Shown here piece after piece: positions 18,539 through 28,318 of a DNA stretch of 64,000 bases. The notes under the pieces are model-generated. The model ran no database searches and was not told the DNA's origin. It saw nothing but the letters and a program-made list of their open reading frames with translations. Source of the stretch: Chitinophagaceae bacterium (lineage in GTDB: Bacteria > Bacteroidota > Bacteroidia > Chitinophagales > Chitinophagaceae); contig JAIYAN010000021.1 in assembly GCA_027489035.1 (NCBI GenBank), positions 248,001 through 312,000 of the forward strand, given 5' to 3'. The stretch's first letter is position 1. Every line of letters begins with the position of its first letter. The position numbers and the translations under genes were made by a program.

Positions 18539-19600
18539 TTAGTGATGTGGATTTTTTATTTCAGGAATAAAATCAGGTGCAAATCTTGGATTTTTTATAA
18601 AGCTACTATCTGTTAAGGTGTACAAGAAATATATCAGCTCTGATTTTTCTTTGTTCGATATATTTATTTTTTTTCTGAGAGCAGGATCTAATAATTTCTG
18701 TGTGGTGTCAATGCCATTGATATAATGATCCATTACTTTATGCAAAGAGAAAAAATGTCCATCGTGCATGTATGGCAAACTAACTTGAACATTACGCAAA
18801 GTGGGCACTTTGAATTTCAATGAATCTTCTTTAACGCCAGTAACCGCATACCTTCCGAAATCTTTTTTCTTATTTAAAGGCATGCCGTTGTTTCTAAAAC
18901 TGTTGTCGGTAAACAAGGGTTCTTTATGACAAGAAGCACAATGTATTTTAAAGGTGTTGTATCCCCTTAATTCGTATCCTTTGAAAGTATCCTCTCCACG
19001 CATTACTCTATCGTATTTACTATTTGAAGAAACCATTGAACCCACAAATTGCGTGATGGCTTTCAACATGCGTTGGCTATTGATCATGGGATCGCCAAAT
19101 GCAGCTTTAAACATCCTGATATAACTCGTATCTTTTTGAATTTTCAATAATACAGAATCCAAGTTTTCCGCCATCTCATTTGGGTTTGTTAGTGGTGCAA
19201 GCGGTTGCACTTCTAGATGATTAATGGCACCATCCCAATGCAATAAGTTCGACCATGCCATGTTTGCTAATGATGGTGCATTTCTAGAACTGAATGTGTT
19301 ATTTACACCATGACTAAAATCGTGATCGTAATTAGAAAAAGCGGCAAATGGTTGATGACAGCTGCCACAACTTACTTGACCATCTTTACTGAGATTACCA
19401 TCATAAAATAATTTTCTACCCAGTTGAAAACCTTCTTCTGTCAATTTGTTTTTAGCGAAAATAATTTTTGTAGGTTTTGGCCAACCTTTTGGAATATCAA
19501 ATTTTAATGGGGTTGGTTTCTTTTGATCATACATAGCACTAAGTACAACAATGAAAACAAAGCTGAGTAATATGTATGCTATGGTGATATTTTTTTTCAA
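18539..19600 (-). CDS. Di-heme cytochrome c peroxidase family protein
   Basis: A 353-residue member of the CcpA/MauG family. Two c-type heme sites are visible: C78-G-S-C81-H82 and C221-A-S-C224-H225, with a hydrophobic N-terminal signal or anchor at residues 5-23. Such enzymes reduce hydrogen peroxide in the periplasm, or in MauG-like members oxidise a protein partner; sequence alone does not decide. The gene begins six bases after the arfB stop, so the two are probably co-transcribed, with the flippase 52 bp downstream. Confidence 0.88.
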   Translation of the reverse strand: MKKNITIAYILLSFVFIVVLSAMYDQKKPTPLKFDIPKGWPKPTKIIFAKNKLTEEGFQLGRKLFYDGNLSKDGQVSCGSCHQPFAAFSNYDHDFSHGVNNTFSSRNAPSLANMAWSNLLHWDGAINHLEVQPLAPLTNPNEMAENLDSVLLKIQKDTSYIRMFKAAFGDPMINSQRMLKAITQFVGSMVSSNSKYDRVMRGEDTFKGYELRGYNTFKIHCASCHKEPLFTDNSFRNNGMPLNKKKDFGRYAVTGVKEDSLKFKVPTLRNVQVSLPYMHDGHFFSLHKVMDHYINGIDTTQKLLDPALRKKINISNKEKSELIYFLYTLTDSSFIKNPRFAPDFIPEIKNPHH

Positions 19601-19605
19601 ATGAA

Positions 19606-20007
19606 TTAGAAATCGTTATTGATTTTTTTTCTGACTTGTTTTTTTTCTGATGTAATTTTTTTGGATTCAAGTCTGTTTAATTGCGATGCTTTTGTAGGTT
19701 TGGTAGCCTTGCGTTTTTTGGGTACAATTAACGCTTTATTTACCAATGTGTTTATTTTAGAAATCACGTCTTGCTTATTGGCCAATTGACTGCGTTCGTT
19801 TTGACTTTTCACCCATAAGAATCCGTCCTCGCTGATGTGGTTTTTTAATTTTAATTCAACCCTGATTTTTTGTTCATCATCCAACAAAACAGAATTTTGC
19901 ACATGCCAATACCCTGCAACCATGGTTTCTACCTTGTTTACATTTTGTCCCCCTTTTCCGCCACTTCGAGCTGTTTTAAATTTGAGCTCTTTTGATATGT
20001 CAATCAT
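19606..20007 (-). CDS. arfB: Alternative ribosome-rescue peptidyl-tRNA hydrolase ArfB
   Basis: A 133-residue class I release-factor-like protein with the catalytic GGQ in ARSGGKGGQNVNKVET, and a Lys/Arg-rich C-terminal tail (KKRKATKPTKASQLNRLESKK) that in ArfB/YaeJ enters the empty mRNA channel of stalled ribosomes. There is no codon-recognition domain, which separates it from RF1 and RF2. It releases nascent chains from non-stop ribosomes independently of tmRNA. First gene of a minus-strand group with the peroxidase and flippase. Confidence 0.9.
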   Translation of the reverse strand: MIDISKELKFKTARSGGKGGQNVNKVETMVAGYWHVQNSVLLDDEQKIRVELKLKNHISEDGFLWVKSQNERSQLANKQDVISKINTLVNKALIVPKKRKATKPTKASQLNRLESKKITSEKKQVRKKINNDF

Positions 20008-20205
20008 TATTTTATAAAGTTATACTCTTGAATTGCTTTTTATTTTTTAATTATGTTGATGAACATGAAATATTACATTTATTTCAATGCTCAAATTTCA
20101 AAATTCTTACCAAAAATAATATATATCCATACCAATAAACAGATTTTATCATTTACAAACGTTTATTATTTCGGTTTACGCAAAAAAAGATACATTTTTG
20201 CAGAA

Positions 20206-20946
20206 ATGAATAAAGGAATTTATCAGTCTTTATTAGACAGGAAATCAAATCATAAAAAATCATTTGCCGTATTGGTTGATCCCGATAAGGTGAATGATAA
20301 GCAAGTACTTCAATTAACTGAATTGTGCAACGATGCTCAGGTGGATTACCTACTTGTTGGTGGTAGTTTAGTGGTTTCTGATTATTTAGACCAATGCATT
20401 CAAATCATAAAAGCAAATTCAAATATTCCAGTTATTTTATTTCCTGGAAGTCCATCACAAATTAGCAAACATGCAGATGCGCTACTTTATTTATCACTAA
20501 TAAGCGGACGAAATCCTGAGTTGCTCATTGGCCAGCATGTGGTATCTGCACCATTTGTAAAGAAGAGCGGATTGGAAATCATGTCAACAGGTTATATGGT
20601 TATTGATGGCGGTGCGCCTACAACAGTTTCTTATATCAGCAATGCAAGTCCATTACCTTCCAATAAAAATGAGATTGCAATGTGTACCGCAATGGCAGGT
20701 GAAATGTTGGGGATGAAATTGATTTATATGGATGCAGGAAGTGGTGCCCAAAAGCCAATTTCTACCTCAATGATTCAACAAGTTTCTTCTTGTATAGAAG
20801 TTCCTTTGATTGTGGGTGGAGGAATTACAACACCTGAAAAGGCAAAACAAAATTGTGATGCTGGTGCTGATATTATTGTAGTGGGAAATGCAATTGAGAA
20901 AGACTTCAACCTTATAAAAGAAATCTCTGCTGCAATTAGAAACTAA
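20206..20946 (+). CDS. Geranylgeranylglyceryl phosphate synthase family protein
   Basis: A 246-residue PcrB/GGGPS family TIM-barrel prenyltransferase, which joins a polyprenyl diphosphate to glycerol-1-phosphate. Diagnostic segments are FAVLVDPDKVN, LLVGGSLV, ILFPGSPSQIS, YMDAGSGAQKPIS and the phosphate-binding VGGGITTPEKA / VVGNAIEKD. ATG at 20206 (MNKGIYQSLLDRK) fits the family; the upstream in-frame extension is AT-rich and lacks homology features. A TACATTTTTG sequence five bases before this ATG resembles a -7 element with two extra Ts. Bacteroidota homologues belong to the group II enzymes; the fate of the ether lipid in bacteria is unclear. Confidence 0.9.
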   Translation: MNKGIYQSLLDRKSNHKKSFAVLVDPDKVNDKQVLQLTELCNDAQVDYLLVGGSLVVSDYLDQCIQIIKANSNIPVILFPGSPSQISKHADALLYLSLISGRNPELLIGQHVVSAPFVKKSGLEIMSTGYMVIDGGAPTTVSYISNASPLPSNKNEIAMCTAMAGEMLGMKLIYMDAGSGAQKPISTSMIQQVSSCIEVPLIVGGGITTPEKAKQNCDAGADIIVVGNAIEKDFNLIKEISAAIRN

Positions 20947-20952
20947 GAAATC

Positions 20953-21516
20953 TTAAACGATTTGATGAACAAACTCGTTGGTTTTGAACTGTTTTTTCAC
21001 ATCGTTCAAATCTCTTAAAATACTAGCGTCAGCAAGTGTTCCATCCATTTCCAAAGTAAATCCACCAATTAATTCTTCTTTAACGGCTGTTTCTAGTTCT
21101 ATTTTTTGGAAAGAAGTAGTTGCCTTGATTTTTTCAATAATCGATGATTTTAACTCCTCGCTGATTGGAACAGCAGTAGTTATTTTTATTGGATGAATAT
21201 TGTTTAACTTATTGTATTGTTGAATGAAGGCAATAACAATTTCTGGTAAGTTGTATTCTCTAGCCTTATTAACCAAAAGACGTAAAAAAGAACTGGTTAA
21301 AACGTTTAATTTTTCAGCAGCAACCGAATCAATAATCTTCGCTTTTATATCAGATTTTATGATTGGGCTTTTAAGCATTGCCACAAAATCAGGGTTTGAT
21401 ACGCAAACAGCGTTTAGCCATTTAATATCCGCATAAATAACTTCGAGATTATTTTGTTCAATTGCCAAGTCAAGCAAACTCTTTGCATATCTTCCGGCTA
21501 ATCTTGGATTTGTCAT
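20953..21516 (-). CDS. atpH: ATP synthase subunit delta
   Basis: A 187-residue F1 delta (OSCP-type) subunit that ties the stator b subunits to the top of F1. The opening NPRLAGRYAKSLLDLAIEQN and the C-terminal LIGGFTLEMDGTLADASILRDL are typical. It is the last gene of a four-gene block atpB-atpE-atpF-atpH. The usual next genes, atpA and atpG, are absent: the next gene is the convergent GGGP synthase, seven bases away. Confidence 0.95.
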   Translation of the reverse strand: MTNPRLAGRYAKSLLDLAIEQNNLEVIYADIKWLNAVCVSNPDFVAMLKSPIIKSDIKAKIIDSVAAEKLNVLTSSFLRLLVNKAREYNLPEIVIAFIQQYNKLNNIHPIKITTAVPISEELKSSIIEKIKATTSFQKIELETAVKEELIGGFTLEMDGTLADASILRDLNDVKKQFKTNEFVHQIV

Positions 21517-21530
21517 AATGAAAAATTTGC

Positions 21531-22025
21531 TTAGTTCAATTTGATTTCTTCAGCCAATTTGCTGATATAAATTTCTTGTTGTGCTTTATCAGAAAGTTCT
21601 CTTCTTAATATTTTTTCGCTTACTTCAACCACCATTTTGCCTACTTGGTTTTTGATATCAGTAAGCGCAGCCATTTTTTGTTGTTGAATAGCGGCATTAG
21701 CGTCATTGATGATTTTTGCAGCCTGAGCTTTTGCCTCATCTTTTGCATCGTTAATCATTTTGTCTTTGATTTCTTTTGCTTCTTTAAGCATGTTTGATCT
21801 TTCTTCTCTTGCCGATTGCAACAAAGACTCATTATCAGATTTTAATTGCGCCATTTCTGCTTTTACTTTTTCTGCAGAAGCTATTGAATTGGCAATATTA
21901 GATTCACGTTCGTTAAGACCGTCGATGATTTGTTTCCAAGCAAATTTCTTAAGGATAAAAAACACAATAAGAAACGACAACAACGTCCAAAAAATAAGTC
22001 CTAAATGTGGTAATAATAAATCCAT
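21531..22025 (-). CDS. atpF: ATP synthase subunit b
   Basis: A 164-residue stator subunit: one N-terminal membrane helix (LGLIFWTLLSFLIVFFILKKFAW) followed by a long charged alpha-helix rich in Ala, Lys and Glu, which dimerises and reaches the delta subunit. Length and layout match bacterial b subunits. It lies 14 bp before atpH and 87 bp after atpE. Confidence 0.95.
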   Translation of the reverse strand: MDLLLPHLGLIFWTLLSFLIVFFILKKFAWKQIIDGLNERESNIANSIASAEKVKAEMAQLKSDNESLLQSAREERSNMLKEAKEIKDKMINDAKDEAKAQAAKIINDANAAIQQQKMAALTDIKNQVGKMVVEVSEKILRRELSDKAQQEIYISKLAEEIKLN

Positions 22026-22112
22026 TGTAAAAAATATTATGGTTGATTAATGTTTTAAAAAATTACTGCATTCGCCGCCCTGTGCTTTAAATGCAGTAAT
22101 GTGTTTTGCAAA

Positions 22113-23526
<1,414 letters not shown>

Positions 23527-23546
23527 AATCTTTCTTAATTTTGGCG

Positions 23547-23554
23547 CAAAGATA
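23547..23554 (-). promoter_or_regulatory. Predicted -7 element (TATCTTTG) of the atpBEFH block
   Basis: Read on the minus strand, TATCTTTG matches TAnnTTTG and ends 20 bases before the atpB ATG. No clear TTTG -33 element lies at the expected distance. A repeat and 32-bp palindrome begin about 40 bp upstream. Confidence 0.5.
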
Positions 23555-23592
23555 AGGCCATAGGGTTTAAATGTGAAAAATAGGAAGAAAAA

Positions 23593-23661
23593 GTTTTTGA
23601 GGTTTTTGAGGTTTTTGAGGTTTTTGAGGTTGTAAGGGTTGAAAATTTTCAACCCTTACAA
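23593..23661. repeat. Four 9-bp GTTTTTGAG units followed by a 32-bp perfect palindrome
   Basis: Bases 23593-23628 are four exact tandem copies of GTTTTTGAG. Bases 23630-23661 form a perfect 32-bp palindrome built on the half-site GTAAGGGTTGAAAA. Related half-sites occur near 59904-59951 and 60783-60800, and the 9-mer recurs at 60792-60822, so this is a dispersed element. As RNA it would form a strong hairpin on either strand. Confidence 0.9.
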
Positions 23662-23856
23662 AAAGGTAGAGGTTTTTCGTCTGCCGATGTTGGCGTTTTC
23701 ACCAATCATCACAGGATGGGAGGTTTAAAACTTTAGGTGTTTTGGTATTTGATGTTGAACGCATTTTCCAATTATTAGCAGTTTTATTTAAAAATAACTT
23801 CGTGTCAAAAAAATCGTGCCTTTGCTCTCTTGCACCCTATACATGAAATCAAAATA

Positions 23857-23896
23857 TTCTAATTGACCACCGGTTGCAAACCGGCGCCAATTAGAA
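23857..23896. repeat. Two-tier hairpin in the atpB-msbA spacer
   Basis: An outer 9-bp stem (TTCTAATTG with CAATTAGAA) encloses a small internal loop and an inner 6-bp stem (CCGGTT with AACCGG) around a GCA loop. The fold is equally possible on both strands. No T-tract follows on either strand, so it is not an obvious terminator. The rest of the 23662-23914 spacer shows no coding signal. Confidence 0.6.
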
Positions 23897-23914
23897 GAAA
23901 ATGTACATATTTGA

Positions 23915-24031
23915 AAATGCTTCCAACCTTTTGAACCCATTGAACCTTTTAAACTCATTGAACATCCGAAACCTCTCAAACCTCACAAACCTCAAAAACC
24001 TCTCAAACTTCATAAAACCTCTCAAACCTCC
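23915..24031. repeat. Degenerate CTCAAAAAC / TTGAACC repeats at the 3' end of the MsbA-like gene
   Basis: This stretch consists of short runs such as CTCAAACCTCACAAACC and TTTTGAACCCATTGAACC. It is the inverted counterpart of the GTTTTTGAG block at 23593. Together the two blocks bound the atpB-msbA spacer. The repeat runs right up to, and slightly into, the last codons of the exporter gene. Confidence 0.7.
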
Positions 24032-25836
24032 CCAACCTTTAATTTCGCTTTCTCTATCAACTCAAAATACGCCCCTCTTTTACCCAGCAACTCTTGATGG
24101 CTGCCCATTTCCTTTATTTCGCCTTTATCGATAACCATGATGTAATCTGCTTTTCGAATGGTACTTAATCGATGTGCAATGATAATTGAAGTTCTGCCGG
24201 TTATGATTTTATCAATAGTATGCTGAATTAATTGCTCGGTTTCAGTATCTACAGACGCAGTGGCTTCGTCTAAAATTAATATGGATGGATTATATAAAAT
24301 CGCCCTTACAAAAGAAAGCAGTTGCCGCTGACCTACAGATAATGTTGAGCCTCGTTCCATGATATTGAATGCATATCCACCAGGAAGCTTCATGATAAAA
24401 TCGTGCAAATCAATCATTTTAGCCGCACGCTCCACTTCAGAAACCGTAATGTCGGGATTCATCAAAGTGATGTTGTCTAATATGGAACTGCTGAATAAAA
24501 AAACGTCTTGCAATACCACCGCGATTTGCTTTCTTAGATTCTCAAGATTGATTTTTTCTATTTCAATGCCGTCTATTTTTATACTTCCTCGATTAATGTG
24601 ATACAATCGATTTATCAAACTCACAATTGAAGTCTTTCCACTTCCTGTATGTCCAACAATAGCAAGGGTTTTTCCTGCAGGCAATTTGAAGCTTATGTCT
24701 TTCAGCACGTATTGGTCATCGTTATACGCAAACCAAACCTTTTCGAATTCAACTTCTCCCTTAAATTTTGCTTTTGATAATTGCGAATCTGTTTCATCAA
24801 CTTTTAAGTAATCTTCATTATCAATCACTTTAAACACTCTTTCGCTGGCAATTATACCCATTTGTAAAACATTGAATTTATCTGCAATCATGCGTAATGG
24901 ACGAAATAATAAATTCAAACACAAAATAAATGAGGTTACAATTCCGGCTGTTTTTTGAGATTGTTCAATATCAAGGTGAAGCGATTTTTGTGCTGCCCAC
25001 CAAACCAGCAATCCGATGCTAACTGCTGAAATTAATTCTACAAAAGGAAAAAAAACAGAATACGCGAAAATGGCTTTTATGTTTGCGTTTCTATGTGTTG
25101 CATTGATTTTATTGAATTTCTTTTTTTCTATTTCTTCTGCTGCAAATGCTTGTATTACAGACATTCCAGAGATATGTTCTTGTACAAAAGAATTTAATTG
25201 CGCTACCGAATTTCTAACTATTATAAATGATTTATTTACCGATTCTTTAAAATAATAGGTAGCAACAATCATTAAAAAAAATGGCGCCAAACAAATCAAT
25301 GTTATTTGCCAATCGGTATAAAACATGTACGACAAAACCGCAATTATAGAAAGCATATCTGCAATTATTGGAATCAGTCCATCGCTGAATATTTCATTTA
25401 CAGCTTCGATGTCATTTACCGTTCTTGTGGTTAATGTACCGATTGGCGTTTTATCAAATTGAGACAAATTGAAGTTGATGATTTTTGAATAGGTTGTCAT
25501 GCGTAAATCTTTAACTACATGCTGACCAATTTTTGCGCTGGTGTATGTAAAATAATATCGAAGTGCGGATTCAAATAATAAAATCACAATTTGAATAATG
25601 GTAATTTCTACAATAAAAGCGCCGGGACCAGAAAGAAAAAATGCATCATTGCCAGATTTAATTCCTTTATTTAATGTAAGCTGAATAAGCATTGGGCGAA
25701 CTGGAGCTACAATTGCAAGCACAATAGACATACCCATTGTTGCAAATAATATCCGCTTATACGGCATTGCAAAACCAAGCACCCTTTTAAGTTGTTCTAT
25801 GTTGAAATTCTTTTTGGGAGAGGGTTTGTTATCCAT
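24022..25836 (-). CDS. MsbA-like ABC transporter (fused permease and ATPase)
   Basis: A 604-residue half-transporter with six membrane helices (about 25-330) and a C-terminal ATPase with Walker A GHTGSGKTS, signature LSVGQRQLLSF, Walker B ILILDEATASVD and H-loop AHRLS. It should act as a homodimer exporting a lipid or amphipathic compound; in a Gram-negative cell the lipid A flippase MsbA is one candidate, drug exporters another. A TAACTTTG promoter element lies four bases before its ATG. The last codons border on a dispersed repeat. Confidence 0.92.
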   Translation of the reverse strand: MDNKPSPKKNFNIEQLKRVLGFAMPYKRILFATMGMSIVLAIVAPVRPMLIQLTLNKGIKSGNDAFFLSGPGAFIVEITIIQIVILLFESALRYYFTYTSAKIGQHVVKDLRMTTYSKIINFNLSQFDKTPIGTLTTRTVNDIEAVNEIFSDGLIPIIADMLSIIAVLSYMFYTDWQITLICLAPFFLMIVATYYFKESVNKSFIIVRNSVAQLNSFVQEHISGMSVIQAFAAEEIEKKKFNKINATHRNANIKAIFAYSVFFPFVELISAVSIGLLVWWAAQKSLHLDIEQSQKTAGIVTSFILCLNLLFRPLRMIADKFNVLQMGIIASERVFKVIDNEDYLKVDETDSQLSKAKFKGEVEFEKVWFAYNDDQYVLKDISFKLPAGKTLAIVGHTGSGKTSIVSLINRLYHINRGSIKIDGIEIEKINLENLRKQIAVVLQDVFLFSSSILDNITLMNPDITVSEVERAAKMIDLHDFIMKLPGGYAFNIMERGSTLSVGQRQLLSFVRAILYNPSILILDEATASVDTETEQLIQHTIDKIITGRTSIIIAHRLSTIRKADYIMVIDKGEIKEMGSHQELLGKRGAYFELIEKAKLKVGEV

Positions 25837-25840
25837 TTTT

Positions 25841-25848
25841 CAAAGTTA
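25841..25848 (-). promoter_or_regulatory. Predicted -7 element (TAACTTTG) of the MsbA-like gene
   Basis: On the minus strand TAACTTTG matches TAnnTTTG and ends four bases before the ATG at 25836, so the message would be leaderless or nearly so. Confidence 0.5.
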
Positions 25849-25883
25849 AACAGAAGTAGAATTAATTCAGAAATTAATCCAGA

Positions 25884-28127
25884 TTAATAGCTTTCCATTT
25901 TTTTATTGTACGCTTTTATGAAAATGGCGCCGAGGTTTTTGTATGGCGGGATATAGCTTTCCCAGCTTTCTCGAATGGCTTTATTTTTATCCTGATTAAA
26001 CGTAGTAGATAATGAACGCCACATGTCTTTCCAAACAATTTTATCACTATTCAATAATGATTGATTTAAGTAGTTCATGATTGGCCTATTGATATCTCCA
26101 GCTCCAATTTCTTTTGTAGAAATGATATGTGCATCTGGTGAAGTTTCTAATATCTTTTTTAAATTTTTATAGCCTCCGCAAGAACCCAAAAGCACGATTT
26201 TTGCATTAAGTGGCATTCTGGCAATTGTTCCAGGCAGCCAATAACTATGTCCGCGGTGAATAACAATATTGGGATAGATTTCATTTTCTTCGAGATATTG
26301 ATTCAAATGTACTTGCGCACTATCATCTAGATTTGCATCATAATCCAAAGGTAAATTCGCAAACACCCACACATTTCCTTTTATTGATTTTATTTCCACC
26401 CATTCTTTTTTCTTGATTATTTTCCAATCTTTTAAAGGAAAAGAATTGAGGAATGGCGGAAAAAAAGTTTTTCCATCTTCATCGCCATAAAAGAAAACCT
26501 GTTGTACAATTCGGGCGCTATCATCTTGTAGATTGGAATTTTTTAATTCGTAAATAGAAGGAATATTTGCAATTTCTGAGAGATTAACATTATTGGCTGT
26601 ATCTTCTGACAAAAAAATATTTTTAAGTAGGTAATAAATTAAAGCTCCATTTTCATTGTTATCGTTTATACATTCTGTTTCATTATCTGCTATATTTTCT
26701 AAAATGGTTTTTCGTAATGCGATGTTGTTTATACTACTATATGAATCAGCCACATCAGTAGCATCTTCCAAACTTCCCGATTTATCTAAATTAGAAACGA
26801 ATGCTTTCATGAGTGATGCAGAACTTTGGTTTGGCATACATTTCAAAAAAGTATCTAGTCGGTTAAAGTTTGCAATTATTTTTATGAATTTTTTAAAATA
26901 ATCAAATTTTACAGAAAGCAACAAAGAATCACATCTAGGTGTTGAACCTATGCGCTGCAACATTCTAGAAAAACTATGTTTAAAACTAGATGTATAAATA
27001 TCATTTTCACCCATTACAACCATATAGTAAATGTCTGCTGCATTTAACGAATCAATGGCTTTCATTCTTACATTTAAATTAGACTGTTCGTGAAGGGTAT
27101 TTATAGGTGTGATAAAATGTCTAATTGCTCTGTCTTTTAAAACTTCTCTCAGTCCGTTTGGACCAAACATGGCAATGGGTGTATCTTTCGCAGGAGATGA
27201 CATTCTTTTAAAGTATTCTATTTCAGTTTTTACCAATAATTTATAATAGCCCACACTATCGAAATTATTTTCTCCATCACCAATATATTTTTGAATGTCT
27301 GCTGTAGATTTTTTTTCAGAAAGTAAATCATCTAAAAAAGGGAAATACATTAATGCGTTAGGTGTTTGGCTCAAAGTAGCAACCATTTTAACCAACTTAC
27401 TTTTATTTCGATGAATCAGTATTCCCTCGGGTGTATTTAACGACTGCGCATATGTGTATAATTGAGCGGGGCTGTATGCACAAGCTATGTTTATCAAACT
27501 GTCTGCAAATGGCTCATTAACATAGGGCAGAATGGTTGTAAGGATAATTTCAGGATGTAGATTGCAATATTTAAAGTACAAAATTTTTTGTGCTTCCTTG
27601 TAAGACTTGTTATCAGAAAAAACATTGGCATTTATTTTTACTATGCTGTATGGCATATCTTTCAAATGCAGTGGCAAACTGTTTTCCGTTTCAGCAGATT
27701 TGATGATTTTTGTAAAGTTTTCAATTAGTTTTGGTAATTCACCAGACGTAATTTCTTTTTTTGCCCAAGCTAATCTGAAAGATTTAAGCACTGATTCGAT
27801 ATAACCTAAATAACGAATTTTGTCGTTGTTTTTTTCAATGGCATTATTTTGTTCAACCCAGTTTTGTAGTTCATCAACCTTCCGAAACAACACATCAGAT
27901 ATTCTAAGATTCACTTCTTCATTGTTTCCGACCCTGAACATATTGTCTAGTATTCCATCAACTCGATCACATTGTTTTTGTTCGTTATTTATTTTATCGT
28001 GAAAATATTGACGATAAACGGGAACATTCGTAGTATCCGCAATTGCAAATGAAGCAAAAGATGCCAATGTAAACAAAACCAAGAAAGATAGATTTTTAAA
28101 AATCATAATTCTAAACAATTGATGCAA
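25884..28127 (-). CDS. Large secreted protein with possible His/Cys (clan CD-like) C-terminal domain
   Basis: A 747-residue protein that I do not recognise as a named family. A Sec signal (LSFLVLFTLASFASFAIA) leads into about 550 mostly helical residues without clear motifs. The C-terminal 180 residues look like an alpha/beta domain: a predicted strand IVIHRGHSYW with H624 and H627, then strand KIVLLGSCGGY with C650. Strand-His-Gly and strand-Cys pairs of this kind occur in clan CD peptidases (caspases, gingipains, CHAT). If correct it would be an exported cysteine peptidase or an inactive relative. It lies 48 bp upstream of the MsbA-like gene on the same strand. Confidence 0.5.
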   Translation of the reverse strand: MHQLFRIMIFKNLSFLVLFTLASFASFAIADTTNVPVYRQYFHDKINNEQKQCDRVDGILDNMFRVGNNEEVNLRISDVLFRKVDELQNWVEQNNAIEKNNDKIRYLGYIESVLKSFRLAWAKKEITSGELPKLIENFTKIIKSAETENSLPLHLKDMPYSIVKINANVFSDNKSYKEAQKILYFKYCNLHPEIILTTILPYVNEPFADSLINIACAYSPAQLYTYAQSLNTPEGILIHRNKSKLVKMVATLSQTPNALMYFPFLDDLLSEKKSTADIQKYIGDGENNFDSVGYYKLLVKTEIEYFKRMSSPAKDTPIAMFGPNGLREVLKDRAIRHFITPINTLHEQSNLNVRMKAIDSLNAADIYYMVVMGENDIYTSSFKHSFSRMLQRIGSTPRCDSLLLSVKFDYFKKFIKIIANFNRLDTFLKCMPNQSSASLMKAFVSNLDKSGSLEDATDVADSYSSINNIALRKTILENIADNETECINDNNENGALIYYLLKNIFLSEDTANNVNLSEIANIPSIYELKNSNLQDDSARIVQQVFFYGDEDGKTFFPPFLNSFPLKDWKIIKKKEWVEIKSIKGNVWVFANLPLDYDANLDDSAQVHLNQYLEENEIYPNIVIHRGHSYWLPGTIARMPLNAKIVLLGSCGGYKNLKKILETSPDAHIISTKEIGAGDINRPIMNYLNQSLLNSDKIVWKDMWRSLSTTFNQDKNKAIRESWESYIPPYKNLGAIFIKAYNKKMESY

Positions 28128-28241
28128 TTTACTTCTTCATCTTCATTATTCACAAGCATAATATTAATAAAAATAAATTGCATTAACAATTTGATAATAC
28201 CTTTATCCTGATTAAAATTTACTATGGTGAAGTCATTGTGT

Positions 28242-28249
28242 TAAATTTG
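28242..28249 (+). promoter_or_regulatory. Predicted -7 element (TAAATTTG) of the two-component operon
   Basis: TAAATTTG matches TAnnTTTG and lies 70 bases before the response-regulator ATG; a TTTA at 28218-28221 is near the expected -33 position. Confidence 0.45.
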
Positions 28250-28318
28250 CCAATATAAAAAGTGAAATTAGCCGTTTAAGAAAGAGACATCCTAAAACTA
28301 ATAATCGCAAAAATTAAC

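Noticed and set aside
20053-20205. Longer GGGP synthase reading frame
   Set aside because: The extra 51 codons are AT-rich without family similarity and contain the promoter-like TACATTTTTG.
23527-23652. Longer atpB starting with LKN repeats
   Set aside because: The added codons come from the 9-bp GTTTTTGAG repeat and the region holds the predicted promoter; the ATG at 23526 precedes a plausible signal sequence.
23788-23979. 63-codon minus-strand frame in the atpB-MsbA spacer
   Set aside because: It runs through hairpins and repeats and shows no protein-like composition.
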